NCBI GenBank assembly: GCA_947172415.1
Contig: OX359194.1
Coordinates: 3,844,001-3,908,000 of the forward strand
From: Chondrosia reniformis
Lineage: Eukaryota > Porifera > Demospongiae > Chondrillida > Chondrillidae
Direction of reading: 5' to 3'
Length of the DNA: 64,000 nt
Made by a program: the position numbers and the translations under genes. The notes under the pieces were generated by a model, which was not told where the DNA came from, made no database searches, and saw only the letters and a list, made by a program, of their open reading frames with translations. This document shows, piece after piece, positions 33,597-44,520 of this stretch. Each line of letters starts with the position of its first letter. Positions within the stretch are counted from its first letter, which is position 1.

Positions 33597-33985
33597 TCGA
33601 GTTTAAAAGTAAACTCAAACTACTTGGCTGGTTCTCATAGATCCGGTTAACCGATTTCCGATCGACTCTTGTTGGCCGTCAATTTTTCAAGGCCATATCT
33701 CATAGAAAACGTTTTTGCGCAAGCTTTACGTTACATAGTATTAGTAAGGGTGGTTTTTAAGTCCATTTTTTGTTCGTTCAATGTTCTACGCTAAGGAAGA
33801 GAAAGCTAATTTTAAGCTAGAAAACGAAAGCTAGCCAAACGACCGCCATTTTTTGACAGATTTACCGTACAGTGCAAGTTACAAAATACTTAGATAATCT
33901 AAATAAATAAATAATGTAATTAAATAATTCATATGGCTCCAAGAAAGGAATATATATGACAATATAGGGGCGCCTGTGGGGCCCT
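33597..33985 (+). repeat. Repeat B, copy interrupted by repeat A
   Basis: It matches copy 1 from AAACTCAAACTACTTGGC through AAGAGAAAGCTAATTTTAAG and ends in AGGGGCGCCTGTGGGGCCC. A reversed repeat-A piece (33873-33955, starting TACAGTGCAAGTTAC) is inserted before the terminal foldback. Confidence 0.75.
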
Positions 33986-34004
33986 AAAAATTAATATTAA
34001 TTCG

Positions 34005-34310
34005 ACACAAATTAAGAATTAAGAAAAAGCTAATTTTAAACTATAGATAACGAAAACCAACTAAACATCTCAAGAATTAAGTTTTTAACTAGATATAACG
34101 AAAGTCAACCAAACGTCTTAAGAATTAAGAGAAATTAAGCTTATTTTAAACTATATAGATATAACGAAAGCCAGCCAAACGTTTTAAGAATCAAGAGAAA
34201 TTAAGCAGGCTTTCATTATATAGATATAATGAAAGCCAGCCAAACGTCTTAAGAATTAAGAGAAAGTTTTAATTTTAAACTAGATAACGAAAGCAAGCCA
34301 AATGTCAATG
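34005..34310. repeat. Minisatellite, about 60-65 bp unit, five copies
   Basis: Imperfect copies built on AAGAATTAAGAGAAA, TTTTAAACTATATAGATA and AACGAAAGCCAGCCAAACG. The unit contains the repeat-B phrase GAAAGCCAGCCAAACG, so the array probably grew out of the tail of the neighbouring repeat B. Confidence 0.85.
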
Positions 34311-34552
34311 TATCATGCAGGGTTATATTACTATATTTTGAGCGCTGCATCTTTAACTGGCAATGTAAAGTAGTACTACAAAACTGTATCTGTAGGAAGT
34401 CGTATATAATAACGCATAAATGCTAATCCGCTAAAATAATATATTGCACACGTAGTCAATACCCCCGAAATTCAAACTACCACGAATAAGACATGCATGC
34501 AGACGAAAATTAAAAGAACTCCATAACTTACTGGACTATTGAAATTCCTCTT

Positions 34553-34854
34553 TCACGGCTGACGTCTCGCGCAACGTTTTTTGGTAGGGCCAGTGTCAGC
34601 GCCAGCGTGCATGATCTTGGGTTCTGGTAATACGTGTATAGTAGTTTCTGAGTCGAGATCTTGAACGTCTTGAACGGACCTTTGTCCATTCTGCCAGCTG
34701 CAACCCAGTGGGATATACTACAAAATTTAAAATAAATGTATAATATTTAATTATACTATATTAAACGAAAAGATGACTTTACGTCTTCAATATCAGGCAT
34801 CTCCTGTATTTCAGTAATTTCGGGCATTTCCTCAAAATCCATATCCTTGGTCAT
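34553..34854 (-). CDS. Possible small two-exon gene, 78 residues
   Basis: Exon 1 (34854-34783) starts ATG and encodes an acidic stretch MTKDMDFEEMPEITEIQEMP. The donor is GTAAAG. The acceptor TTTTGTAG precedes exon 2 (34717-34553), which is in phase and reads YIPLGCSWQNGQRSVQD to TGPTKKRCARRQP and a TGA stop. The segment is richer in G+C and CpG than its surroundings, which supports a real gene or first exons. I do not recognise a family. The basic end could be a nuclear localisation signal. Two other frames of exon 2 are also open for part of its length, so this is tentative. Confidence 0.35.
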
Positions 34855-34869
34855 CTTACTCAAATAATG

Positions 34870-36395
34870 GCAAAAATTTGCATTCCTCAACTTTTATATC
34901 GTCGCTATATACTTGGAACCCTAACTTTTAATTAATCGCCATTTTTCCAAAACATTTAGGATGATATCTAGAAAGTATCAGAACAAATTTTTTTACAATC
35001 CTTCACACATATATTTAGGTAAGTATGCTAATTATTTATGTAGTTAAAAGTTTTAATTAATAGCACAATCATATAGCATTATGGAGGATGTCACATTATA
35101 TAGAGACACCATTTTTATGATGCCAGCTAAAATGGCACCAATTTAATTATATAGTGACGATGCTTACATTATATATTTTTATATATAATGTTGACCCAAT
35201 CGTTCTGGAAGCTTTTCTGCCAAACATGCTGGCAAAAAATCGTCCTTATGTGCCTAGGTTAAGCATACACACAAGATTTTTGAGTGAATTACAATTATTT
35301 CTGCTTCAAAACAAATAACTCCAGGATTCCTCATTACATTCCTTTTTGGATTTGTCAAAAATGCACTTCAAAAGATATTCCTGTATTTATATTATAAAAT
35401 CTGTTCCTTCCACTTTTAGGAATATATCATGATCATCACAAAGAGTACCTACATGTCCTTTAAAATGGACTGCCAAAAATGTTTAAAAAGACATGAGATC
35501 TGGCACAGGTATGTACGTATGTAAGCATGATGCAATAGTCAAATGCATATTACACACAAGATGTATGAGAGTTAGTAAGTCTAGATCTGTCTTCTATATA
35601 GTTTTCCCTTTTCCCCTCTAATGTCAACTATATATGCATACAGTGTATATACTGCTGCTTCTTTAAATTATATATAATTGTCAGCACCCTTTTATTATCA
35701 TTATGTAAGGTGTCTGACCCTCACATTAAACACTTACAAAACAATGCTATTGAAACCACACCTAACTCAAAATCCCCAATGCACTACCAGGTATATGGGT
35801 AATATGTTCCATTTAGACTCGAATTCAGATCTCAAAGTACATATATGCAGTTTAGGCTAGCTCATTAGGCTAGCCATTTTAATATTACAGTTGCTACAGC
35901 TGTTATGTAGTGGTTGTCACTGTTTCCATTCCTGTTGTAATTCTGTAATTCTGTGTTTTACCATAGGCTCAATTAAGGATGACGTTTACTAAGAAGCTGA
36001 AGAGCACAATGGCTTTTAATTTGTTGCTCCGGACCTTCTCACCAGCAACAGCAGCAGTCTCTTAAGTTAGACTTGATGTTTAAAAGGTGAGGTTCACTTT
36101 AAATTAGGACTGTCACAGTACTAGTGTTTTATGTCCACTAAAGGGCACTGCCTGTGATATTCTTATTTTAGTGTGAAATTCATCATGTTAATATTGCATG
36201 TAAGAAGCCTTACAAGATAAGGCATATACTTTGACTAAGAAGCCATACCAAAGAACACAATGGCTTTTTAGTTTGTTGCATACACTAAGAAGACAGTCAA
36301 GGTAAAAAATACACAAGATCTATCTATGTATCTTGTAGTTGCATGTACATATTCTTTCTGTTGAGCTTGATTGAACTTTACCTATTATGACTGAC
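34870..36395. other. Intergenic stretch with isolated exon-like segments
   Basis: Possible exons on the plus strand: 34963-35021, starting MISRKYQNKFFYNPSHIYL before GTAAGT, and 35420-35508, reading EYIMIITKSTYMSFKMDCQK then KRHEIWH between CTTTTAG and GTATGT. Their phases do not join directly. Another open phrase, DPIVLEAFLPNMLAKNRPYV, is at 35193-35255. I cannot assemble a gene from these. Confidence 0.25.
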
Positions 36396-36397
36396 TA

Positions 36398-36931
36398 CAG
36401 TGCAGCCCACTTAATTCGAATTGCTGGGGACAATGGAAAAATTTGAATTATCAGGTTATTTGAATTATCAGGGATTTAAGTTGATCTCAATCTAAGTATA
36501 ACAAAAAGGGATGTGTTTATGATATTTATGCATATATTGATAAAGTTTTACTATGAACTTGTAAAATCTGTTATTACACTCTGAGATAAGGAGTTAGAGG
36601 ATGCTTTAGTTAGTGCAATATCTAAGTCTTTCAAAATGCGAAATGTGGATTCAGGGTTATCACTATTTTGCAGGAGATATGCCTGGATATTTTTGTCAAC
36701 AAAAGTATAGCCATATACGTAATATGACACCTGTTACGCACGCTGTGCTAATTTGCTAAAAATCACACTGAAATATGATGCATCCTGTGTGGTAACTTGT
36801 GTCAGCAGATTCGATTTAAGCGAGTTTTTTCCGTACGAAATAATGTATTAGCTGCATACAGGGAAATAGAAAAACGTTCGAATTAAACGGTAATTCGAAT
36901 TAAGCGAATTCGAATTAAGTGGGCTGCACTG
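36398..36931. mobile_element. pogo/Tigger-like MITE, 534 bp
   Basis: Terminal inverted repeats CAGTGCAGCCCACTTAATTC / GAATTAAGTGGGCTGCACTG with TA on both sides. Inner copies of AATTCGAATT occur near both ends. No open frame of note. The tips resemble those of the MITE at 32877. Confidence 0.9.
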
Positions 36932-36933
36932 TA

Positions 36934-38322
36934 TTACAATGTATATATATATATATATAACTTGCATATGTGCATGTGATTCCAGGTGTGTTCTTATAAT
37001 TTTGACAATTAATAAAGTATTAGGCAATGCAGACTGTAAGGTCCTTAAAGTAATAATTCTCGTTAGTAGTTCAACTAACATGACCTGTGCAGGTGTATGA
37101 CCTGCATAAACATTTAAATTGAAAACTCAGCTGTTATATACTGTGTATGTTCACAAAAGATGGGACTTACTAGCACCTGTACTAGCATTTACTATGAGTA
37201 TATAGTTGTCATGGTACATTTGTTTTCATGTTATGCACTGCTAGGCATTAAATCTCACAACATTAATTATCATCAGTGATGTTTTGTAATACATTGGATG
37301 TTGTCATGATGAATCATTCTGTGATACTTTGCTGATGATAATTAATTTCCTTTCCAAGTCCTTTCCTTTGCAAGACTGATGATACCCTGTAGAATCCAAT
37401 CAATATTATCAACATTACATAATCTCATTAGTATGCATGCTGTACAATATAAATCGTGTAATCCAATAGTAAAATCTGTATCACTAGTGTTTGTTTTTAG
37501 GGGCTATTGTTGGTGTCGAAGTAGTAGTGAGAAACCCCAAGTGAAGATTTTGACCAAAGCTATGATGAATGGCAAAGCTCAGAGGAAATTCAAGTTCTTC
37601 ATTGTGGTTAGTTTTTTACTGTTAGTCCAGCTGTATGTTTTCTGATAGCATTGTTAGGCTAGACTGTTATCTCTCTTTTGCTCGTTAAGAATTTGATTTT
37701 CAATGTGGCTTCAAATAAGGTTTATGATTTCTACATTCAATGACTTAATGTATCTTAATGTATTTATATTGAGTGTCAGCTTCACTTGTTTCCATATTGT
37801 GATTCATAGGGTCAGTTCATGCAGTTAACTTAGGAGTGGCTAAGCCCTACGATATGTATGCAGATCTTCCCTTATGTATTACTAATTAATAAGTTGATCA
37901 TGGTATAATCATGAATAAGCACATACCAAAGTAGTACACTTAGAGATGATATTTTTTGTCTGTACATAAATGTCTGCTACATACAAGTGTTCACAGCTGC
38001 TGTGAAACACTTCTGTTTCCCTATTGCTGTGGAAAGCAATTGTGGTAATGAAGGTGAGTTAACTTGTGATTAAATCAAACATGCATAAATATTATATACC
38101 ATATTTTTGGAGCCATCTTATGTTCAACCCTATTATGACGTTCACATTACGCTCAAAGTCCTAATATGGATTGGTTATGTGTTTAATGATGGAGTTGACT
38201 TATGATTTATCATCTGTAATTTTTAATTATTTCCTGAAGCCATATACAGATAGAAAGAGATGACCTTATTGTATTGCATAAACTAATTGTGACCTTTCTG
38301 TGCAACTGTTTACAAACTGTAC
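36934..38322. other. Intergenic stretch, one exon-like segment
   Basis: 37501-37606 lies between TTTTTAG and GTTAGT and is open (YCWCRSSSEKPQVKILTKAM). I found no partner exon and no family. The rest is AT-rich and plain. Confidence 0.3.
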
Positions 38323-38446
38323 TACCGTAATTCGGGAAATTTTCGTTGTTAAAATATTTTAACACGAAATATTATTAACAACGAATAATAACATGTTGTA
38401 CAATCTACGTATATATGTAAACGCAACACAGCTGAGCGCGGCCAAA

Positions 38447-40118
38447 ATGGCTCTATTGCGATACCTGCAGCGCAAGGACGGTTTACCGGACCCAAAGGGC
38501 TCACTTTCGTCCAAAGTACCAGCAGCAACAATCGTTCATCCGAATCAGGAAGTGCAGGCAGCGTCGGAGACGGATACGCAGGTAAGGGAGGGAAGGAAAC
38601 GTGGCGCATACCATCACTACAGCCCCGGAGATCGGGCCACCATTGGGAGGTATGCTACACAATATGGTGTGGCTGCAGCAGCAAGGCTCTTTTTGAAGAA
38701 GATGAAGAGAATGGTATGCGAAACTACCGTACGATCGATCAAGGCTGCGTACGTGGAAGAGGTGCAACAGAAGAGAGGTGGTCCTGTTGCCGGAGACATA
38801 ACTGTACTACCTTTACAAAAGCGCGATAGACCAGTTTTGCTTGGCTCTAGTGTTGACATAATGGTTCAAAAGTATCTGAAGAAGGTGAGAGATGAAGGAG
38901 GGTTGTGTCTGCTAGAATTGCATGGCAGCTGCAAGGGGCATTTTGTTGAGTTGTGATAAAACAAAACTGGTGGAATTTGGTGGACATGTGCAGCTCAACA
39001 TACACTGGGCCTATGAGCTATTAAAGCGTATGAAGTTTGTCCAGAGAAAGGCAACCACTGCCAAAAGCAAACATGCTCCAGTGGATTTTGCAACACTTAA
39101 GAAGTCGTTCCTTGCTGATGTGGTTGCTACTGTCACAATGGAGGAAATCCCTGCAGAAATTATTTTGAATTGGGACCAAACAGGTATTAAGATTGTACAA
39201 TCCTCTGCATGGACAATGGAACAAAAGGGCGCAAACCGAGTAGAGATGGATGGCGTCAATGACAAACGTCGGATCACAGCCATTTTTTGTGGTGCTCTTT
39301 CAGGTGATTTCCTTTCAGTGCAGTTAGTTTACAAGGGGAAGACGTCACGGTGCCACCCTCACTTTGAGTTCCCCTCCGGATGGCACATTGCTCACTCACC
39401 AAAGCATTGGTCAACTGAGCAGACCATGCTGCAGTATATTGAGCACATTATTCTGCCTTATGTGAAGCAGGTGCGTGAAAGACTGCACCTGGGTGATGAT
39501 AAACCAGCGGTCGCAATTATTGATAATTATAAGGGGCAGATCACAGAAGCTGTCACCAGCCTTCTTGAGACCAACAATGTCCATGTTTGCTTGCTACCAC
39601 CCAACACCACTGATCTTCTTCAGCCCATGGATATTGCGGTCAATAAACCAGCAAAGGACTTCCTGCGCAAAGAGTTCCAGCAGTGGTACTCGGAGCATGT
39701 AATGAAGCAGCTGGAAGGGCAGGACATCACTGATATTGAGCAAGCAAAGCTTCAGCCTATTGACCTGGGCTTGCCAGGCCTAAAGGAGATTGGAGCTAAA
39801 TGGCTGGTGGACATGGCAAGCTACATCAGTGATAACCCCCAGTTCATAGTCAATGGGTTTATACGTGCAGGAATTACAGGAGCTTTGGATGCCCACTACA
39901 ATGTAGACCAGCCTAATGCAGGGACTGGTGACAGTGATGAGACAGAAGAGGAAGAGACAGATGATGAAGAGGCAGTGATTAATTTAATTTCAGAAGAGGA
40001 AGAGATTGATGATGAAGATGAGCACGAGTCAGATGAGGAAGACAATGTTTATGAAGATGATCATGGGGCAGTGGTTGAGTTAGAGTCAGAAAAAGAGAGT
40101 GACTGTGAAAAAGCTTAG
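38447..40118 (+). pseudogene. pogo-like (DDE_1) transposase A, frameshifted
   Basis: ATG at 38447. The N-terminal part has YSPGDRATIGRYATQYGVAA, a helix-turn-helix-like region, to about 38895. The frame then shifts over a short interval (VVSARIA in one frame, AAARGILLSCDKTKLVEFGG in the next). The catalytic domain is open and complete: ILNWDQTGIKI (first Asp), AVAIIDNYKGQIT (second Asp), TDLLQPMDIAVNKPAKDF (third Asp), as in DDE_1/pogo/Tigger proteins. The C-terminus is very acidic (ETEEEETDDEEA and similar). The usual family length of 500-560 residues fits. Only about two frame changes separate it from an open gene, so this copy is a recent loss. Confidence 0.87.
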
Positions 40119-40310
40119 TGACTGGCAACTTCTAGACATAGCTACCATGGACTTAAATTCACTTAGTTACTGATGTATAATGCACTTTTAATTTTCTAGC
40201 ACAACATGAAACACTCTCCATCATGACAGATCTAGAATTAAGTGTGAGTAAATTCAAATAGAACACAGACAACAGTGTGCATGCATATGCATGGTTTAAT
40301 AGGTTGTAAG

Positions 40311-40658
40311 CTACTTCAATAACTGCTTGAGTTTCTTCACTTCTTTAGACTTAGCTGTAAACTTCACTAAACACGGAATCTCGAGGCCTCCTTGAGGTAG
40401 ATCGAAGGAATACCATCGTCTTCCAGTGACAGTACACTGAATGCTTCCTTCTTGCCTCAGAAAGAGTGAACAAATGCGGGAAATCTTCTTTGGCAAGTGT
40501 CTGATCACCGTCGCGTCTTTCTTCACCGCCACAGCGTACCTGTCCTTAGCGTTTCCTGGTTCTCTTTCACAGTCAAGCACTTCCCCAACAGCCGCAATCC
40601 ATATGTCGCGATACACGTGAAAGCCGCGAACACAGAGATCCCTTTCGTAATCCTCCAT
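40311..40658 (-). CDS. HIRAN-domain protein carried by pogo-like element A
   Basis: Intact 115-residue frame, ATG at 40658, running toward the transposase (192-bp gap between stops). The sequence shows the HIRAN pattern RGFHVYRDIWIAAVGEVLDC, then GNAKDRYAVAVKKDATVIRH, LPKKISRICSLFLRQEGSI, CTVTGRRW and GLEIPCLVKF, ending in Lys-rich KSKEVKKLKQLLK. HIRAN domains (HLTF/Rad5 N-terminus, also free-standing) bind DNA with free 3' single-stranded ends. A diverged homologue occupies the same place in the other pogo-like element (50559-50170). The role in transposition is unknown; end recognition or repair of the excision gap would fit. The domain call rests on motif resemblance by eye. Confidence 0.8.
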   Translation of the reverse strand: MEDYERDLCVRGFHVYRDIWIAAVGEVLDCEREPGNAKDRYAVAVKKDATVIRHLPKKISRICSLFLRQEGSIQCTVTGRRWYSFDLPQGGLEIPCLVKFTAKSKEVKKLKQLLK

Positions 40659-40937
40659 TTCTCAACGTAATTATGTAATGTGTATAAATTTTCGTGGTTA
40701 TATATTTTAGTGGTAGCCCCCAGACCACGAAAATATTTTAACATGAAAATTTTTTCCACGAAAATTTCCCGAACTACGGTGTGTATAATTGTGGTCAATA
40801 GTGTGATAAAATGTTTAGTTAGCTTTTATGAAACCACAACTGTCTAATTTCATGTGCAATGTATATGAAGAGGAAGATTTTAAAGCTACATCTAGACCTT
40901 GAAAGCTTTTGTTTCAACAATAATATACTGAAATGTA

Positions 40938-41008
40938 TACCCAATTCCTAGTACAAGTTTAAACACTTGTTTCGCCCAATACCAGGGCTCATCAGCTAGG
41001 ATGGGGTA
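40938..41008 (-). ncRNA. Hammerhead ribozyme, type I
   Basis: Read on the minus strand from 41008. Outer helix I TACCC pairs with GGGTA and inner helix I CCTAG pairs with CTAGG, separated by an internal loop. The core CTGATGA is at 40995-40989. Helix II is GCCC/GGGC with a 7-nt loop, followed by GAAA. Helix III is ACAAGT/ACTTGT with a GTTTAA loop. The cleavage triplet is GTA, with the predicted cut between 40952 and 40951. All invariant core positions are present and all three helices pair without mismatch, so this fits the hammerhead consensus fully. Such ribozymes occur in Penelope-like and other retroelements and in retrozymes. No flanking gene identifies the carrier here. Confidence 0.88.
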
Positions 41009-41410
41009 ATGTGGCTTAACTTTTGCAGTGTTGGGCTTCGAAAAAAAAACAATACTGTATATAGGTCTGGAACTTTGCATGGTCAATGGTCTAGTGGATG
41101 TTCTATATTATTTTATATATTTTTATACAGTACAATATTTTTATTATTATTATTATTAGGCATGCCTGGCTTATCTGGAAACTTGGGATAAAGGATAGCT
41201 GATTTGGGAACAGAATTATGATTGTCAATTGTGATCTTCAATAAATGCATTTATTAATGTGCTTTTAGATTTGAAGGTCGAAAGTCAAGAGTCATGTTTA
41301 CTTATCTGACTCTTGATCAAGACTTTTAAGGAATTCTTGAATATAGACTTCATCAATACCATATTGAAGCAATTCTTCAGTATCATTCTGAGTTTATATA
41401 CGTATTAGTT

Positions 41411-41715
41411 ATACCACGGCACTGAGGTGTATATGGGTTTTATATGTATGAGTCACAAGGGTGAGTACGTAAAAAACCCATATACACCGAAGTGCCGTGG
41501 TATGAGTGATATATACTCTATAGCTTCTTATCGTTATTTTGGTGGGACTTTCAGGATGGCTCATTGGGCGTCTGGTTAGTTTGGCTTAAACACTGACGAC
41601 TTTATAGAATGCTCTTGCCCTGACTACTCCTGCCCTGACTACTCCAACTGCCCTAAATATAAGGAGAATTGTCTACCCTCCAAGTAGAAATGTCTTAGTT
41701 TACCATATTTGGGCA
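41411..41715 (+). repeat. Dispersed repeat C, copy 1
   Basis: It begins with a hairpin (ACCACGGCACTGAGGTGTAT and its inverse around a 35-nt loop), then GAATGCTCTTGCCCTGACTA and AAGGAGAATTGTC. Copy 2 is at 44213-44520. Probably a non-autonomous DNA element. Confidence 0.8.
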
Positions 41716-42044
41716 GGGATATAACAGGATTTAAGAAAATGATGCAGTATATAGCTTCTTAAATCCTGTTATATCACGGGTATGAAATTTAAACACAGGC
41801 GGTTGCCCCGGCAACGGAGTATATGTATATACATAAATCCTTTAAACAACCATAATACAGCCTGAGTACAACCTTTACTGTTTGCCACTATAGTAGTGTA
41901 TATAGTAGTCACTTAGTCTTGTATATACTCACTTGCCATTTTTAAGAGGTCTGGCATAGGCCGAGAACTCTTCCACCCTCACTTAAACGACTCCTTATTT
42001 GGGCAATCAATAACCTCAAAAATGCAATAAATAAAGTTATTAAA

Positions 42045-42330
42045 GTAGTAATAGATAATGAATTTCTTTTTCTGTGCCATCAATCAGATTCGCCAGGAGA
42101 CTTACAACCACTACAGTACTGGTTGTCGACTTGCGCATTGCGTTATACAGCGAACATAGATAAGCGTCTTCCCGAAACCAGTTGGAAGCGAAACAAAAAC
42201 GTCTTTCCCTTTGCCAAACTCCAAAACAGTCTCCAACTGCTTGGGTTTTACGTTTGCATATCCTTTTCTTGAAGCCGCTTCCCGAATTAAGACAGAAAGC
42301 GCTATCATCCGAAGGTCATCCGTTGTTTGA
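42045..42330 (-). pseudogene. RecQ-like helicase scrap (Walker A exon)
   Basis: The minus-strand reading SRKGYANVKPKQLETVLEFG then KGKDVFVSLPTGFGKTLIY has the Q-motif and Walker A of a RecQ-type DEAD helicase. The frame leaves the family right after TLIY, at a possible GT donor. A weak continuation (VVVVSLLANLIDGTEKEI) appears at 42105-42050. No later motifs are present, so this is a fragment of a host or element-borne helicase gene. Confidence 0.55.
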
Positions 42331-42599
42331 TCTGAATTCACACCTGGCTTACGTCATCGATTAACATTCCTCAGTGTTTGTATGCATTCCAGAACATTAA
42401 CGAATTCACATATGCATATAGCTCCACTGTGTTGCGCTACAGTGCATAATTAACTAGGCAGGCATATGCAATACGCAAACACATGCCTTGCAATGGACAA
42501 TGGAAAATCGATCGAATTGGCTTAGCTGCTTGCTCAAGGTGCTGTATATTCAGGAAAAAATATAAAAAGCACCTGATGTGGGCCTCGAATTTGTGGCTA

Positions 42600-42660
42600 T
42601 ATACAGTACAAGTTACAATATACTAAGGTATATATATATATATACTTGCACTGTATATAC
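42600..42660. repeat. Repeat A, short palindromic copy
   Basis: CAGTACAAGTTACAATATAC and its inverse TATACTTGCACTGTATA around a TA tract; the tips of repeat A joined head to head. Confidence 0.65.
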
Positions 42661-42714
42661 ATAGGAAAATCTCGAACAGAACACGATCACGCTCGCAACA
42701 AGTGTACATCTTAC

Positions 42715-42942
42715 TTGACTTTGTGTCCTTTGTGCGACATCCGCAAATGTTTCACTTTTTAAGGGTGCTTCGGAATTAGATTTTGAATCCTTTGTTTTCT
42801 GGCGACCTTTACCCTTTTTAGATTTGTAGTTAGTAGTCTGTATAAAAGAATAAAATTAATTGAAAGGTAATTTCATATGAAATTTTTTAACCTTTCTCTG
42901 TTTAGGGGCCAGTTCTTCAGTTTCCTTGTTCTCTTTTTCCAT
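42715..42942 (-). CDS. Possible 5' exons of a small lysine-rich gene
   Basis: Exon A (42942-42892) is ATG plus 16 codons, MEKENKETEELAPKQRK, ending before GTTAAA. Exon B (42837-42715) follows a TATACAG acceptor, is in phase, and has 41 codons including NYKSKKGKGRQKTKDSKSNS and SETFADVAQRTQ, ending before GTAAGA. No further exon in phase was found; a repeat-A copy lies just downstream. The family is unknown. The composition suggests a nuclear or RNA-associated protein, which is only a guess. Confidence 0.35.
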
Positions 42943-42959
42943 AGTAAAATCTAACTTAC

Positions 42960-43672
42960 ACCAATTCAGACTAAAAACTGATGAAATGTATAGCATATGA
43001 TAATATGAATATCATTATGCTATGATATGAATATCATTATGCCATGATAAAAACTATAAAAGGATCATGGTCGGTTGCATAAAATCATTATGACTATTAG
43101 TGAAGAGAAGCAAAGTTTGATATAATACTGAAATGCAAGGATTTGCATGCTTACTCTGTAGAGATAACAGCACTAGCTAATTTTGTCTTAGACAAAGTGA
43201 AAGGAAAACAATTTTCAGTGCACGAATGTGATGTAAGGGTTTGGTTAACAGTATTGGACTTTGAATTTCAGCAGTTTGATGGCAAGAGTTTCCTGATTCA
43301 ATCCCATATCATCTTGGCTTACACATTAATGGATGCAGCTTTTAATCTGTTTGATATTTCCTTATTGCTTAATCTCAAGCAAATGTTCTACATTTGCCTC
43401 TACATTTCATATACATACATTTGCAATGAAGTAACATATCCAGTCTGGCCCTTTTTAGTGGAAAAGAAGAGATCAACTAGTGAATTCTGGGGAAAATGTC
43501 TTGCAGTGTCTATGAGTGGAGTGATGATGAAAGCTAACACTGATCATCTGTATTATAAATTTTTACATAATTGGTTGCTAACATATTTATAACATTACAT
43601 TTTTTGACTCTAATTCTTAGATTTATAATGCTTTGTTGCATGGTAATTGATATATATATATACATATATATA
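42960..43672. other. AT-rich stretch, weak open frame only
   Basis: Plus-strand frame 43143-43592 is open for 149 codons but has no ATG start, is hydrophobic and AT-driven. Only its end (SEFWGKCLAVSMSGVMMKAN) looks protein-like. I do not call it a gene. Confidence 0.3.
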
Positions 43673-43829
43673 GTTTTATACCCTAATCTTTATGATGATA
43701 TGCCCATTTTGTTTCTAAGTCCTTTCTTGGAGCCATATGAATTAATTAATTATATTATATTATTTATATTATATTATATTATATTATATTAGATTACCTT
43801 AGTATATTGTAACTTGCACTGTATATACC
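43673..43829 (+). repeat. Repeat A, copy 2
   Basis: It matches 4108-4257 over its full length, differing mainly in the number of ATATT units in the centre. Confidence 0.8.
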
Positions 43830-43894
43830 AACATAAGTTGAAACATTTGTTACTTATGAAATTCAGTTAGCTGCTGCTAAGCATTATAAAAGAA

Positions 43895-44208
43895 CAAGTA
43901 TTTTGAGTTGAAAAATTCGTTGGGCGCCAGGCACCCCTAAGTATAAACTCAAACTACTTGGCTGATTCTCATAGATATCCGGTTATATAACTGATTTCTG
44001 GTCGACTCTTGTTGGCCATCAATTTTTCAAGGCCATATCTCACAGAAAACATTTTTTGCACAAGCTTTACGTTACATAGTATTATTATAAGGGTGGTTTC
44101 TAAATCGTTTTCGTTAGTTCAACATTCGACGCAAAGGAAGAGAAAGCTAATTTTAAGCTAGAAAACGAAAGCCAGCTGAGCGTCTGCCATTATGGTGACA
44201 GATATATA
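43895..44208 (+). repeat. Repeat B, copy 4
   Basis: It matches copy 1 from the GGGCGCCAGGCACCCC head to GAAAGCCAGCTGAGCG. The terminal foldback is missing; a copy of repeat C begins a few bases later. Confidence 0.8.
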
Positions 44209-44212
44209 TAAT

Positions 44213-44520
44213 ACCATGGCGCTGAGGTGTATATGGGTTTATACACCAGAGGGCGAGTGCGTATAAAATCCATATACACCGAAGCACTGTGATATGAGTG
44301 ATATATACTCGGTCGCATCTTATTATTATTTTGGCAGGACTTTTAGGATGGCTCATCAAGCATCTGGGTGGTTTTGCTTAAACACTGATGACTTCATAGA
44401 ACATAGACAGTTGGAGTATATAGTCAGGGCAAGAGCATTTGAATGCTCTTGCCCTAACTAATCCAACTGTCCTAAATGTAAGGAGAATTGTCCACCACCC
44501 AAGAAGAAACATTGAAGAAT
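44213..44520 (+). repeat. Repeat C, copy 2
   Basis: It begins with the hairpin ACCATGGCGCTGAGGTGTAT / ATACACCGAAGCACTGTG and runs to GAGAATTGTCCACCACCC. It also has an inner inverted pair AAGAGCATTTGAATGCTCTT. Confidence 0.8.

Larger units (their letters stand above)
38325..40779. mobile_element. pogo-like DNA transposon A with transposase and HIRAN gene
   Basis: Terminal inverted repeats: left CCGTAATTCGGGAAATTTTC (38325), right the inverse GAAAATTTCCCGAACTACGG (to 40779), both followed inward by a TTAAAATATTTT block. TA precedes the left end; the right flank is TG, one change from TA. The total is 2.45 kb. The element has two convergent genes: a DDE transposase on the plus strand (38447-40118) and an intact HIRAN-domain gene on the minus strand (40658-40311). 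The second gene lies inside the terminal repeats, so it belongs to the element. Confidence 0.88.
40780..42040. other. Repeat-rich intergenic stretch, no protein gene
   Basis: It contains the hammerhead ribozyme (40938-41008), repeat C (41411-41715) and a small inverted repeat at 41718-41783 (GATATAACAGGATTTAAG and its inverse). No coding sequence is recognised. Confidence 0.6.

Noticed and set aside
42105-42942. Joining the lysine-rich exons to the RecQ-like exon as one gene
   Set aside because: The splice phases do not match (phase 0 against a phase 1 acceptor), so they are kept separate.
43143-43592. 149-codon plus-strand open frame
   Set aside because: It has no ATG, is AT-driven and hydrophobic, and shows no domain; only a short C-terminal phrase looks protein-like.
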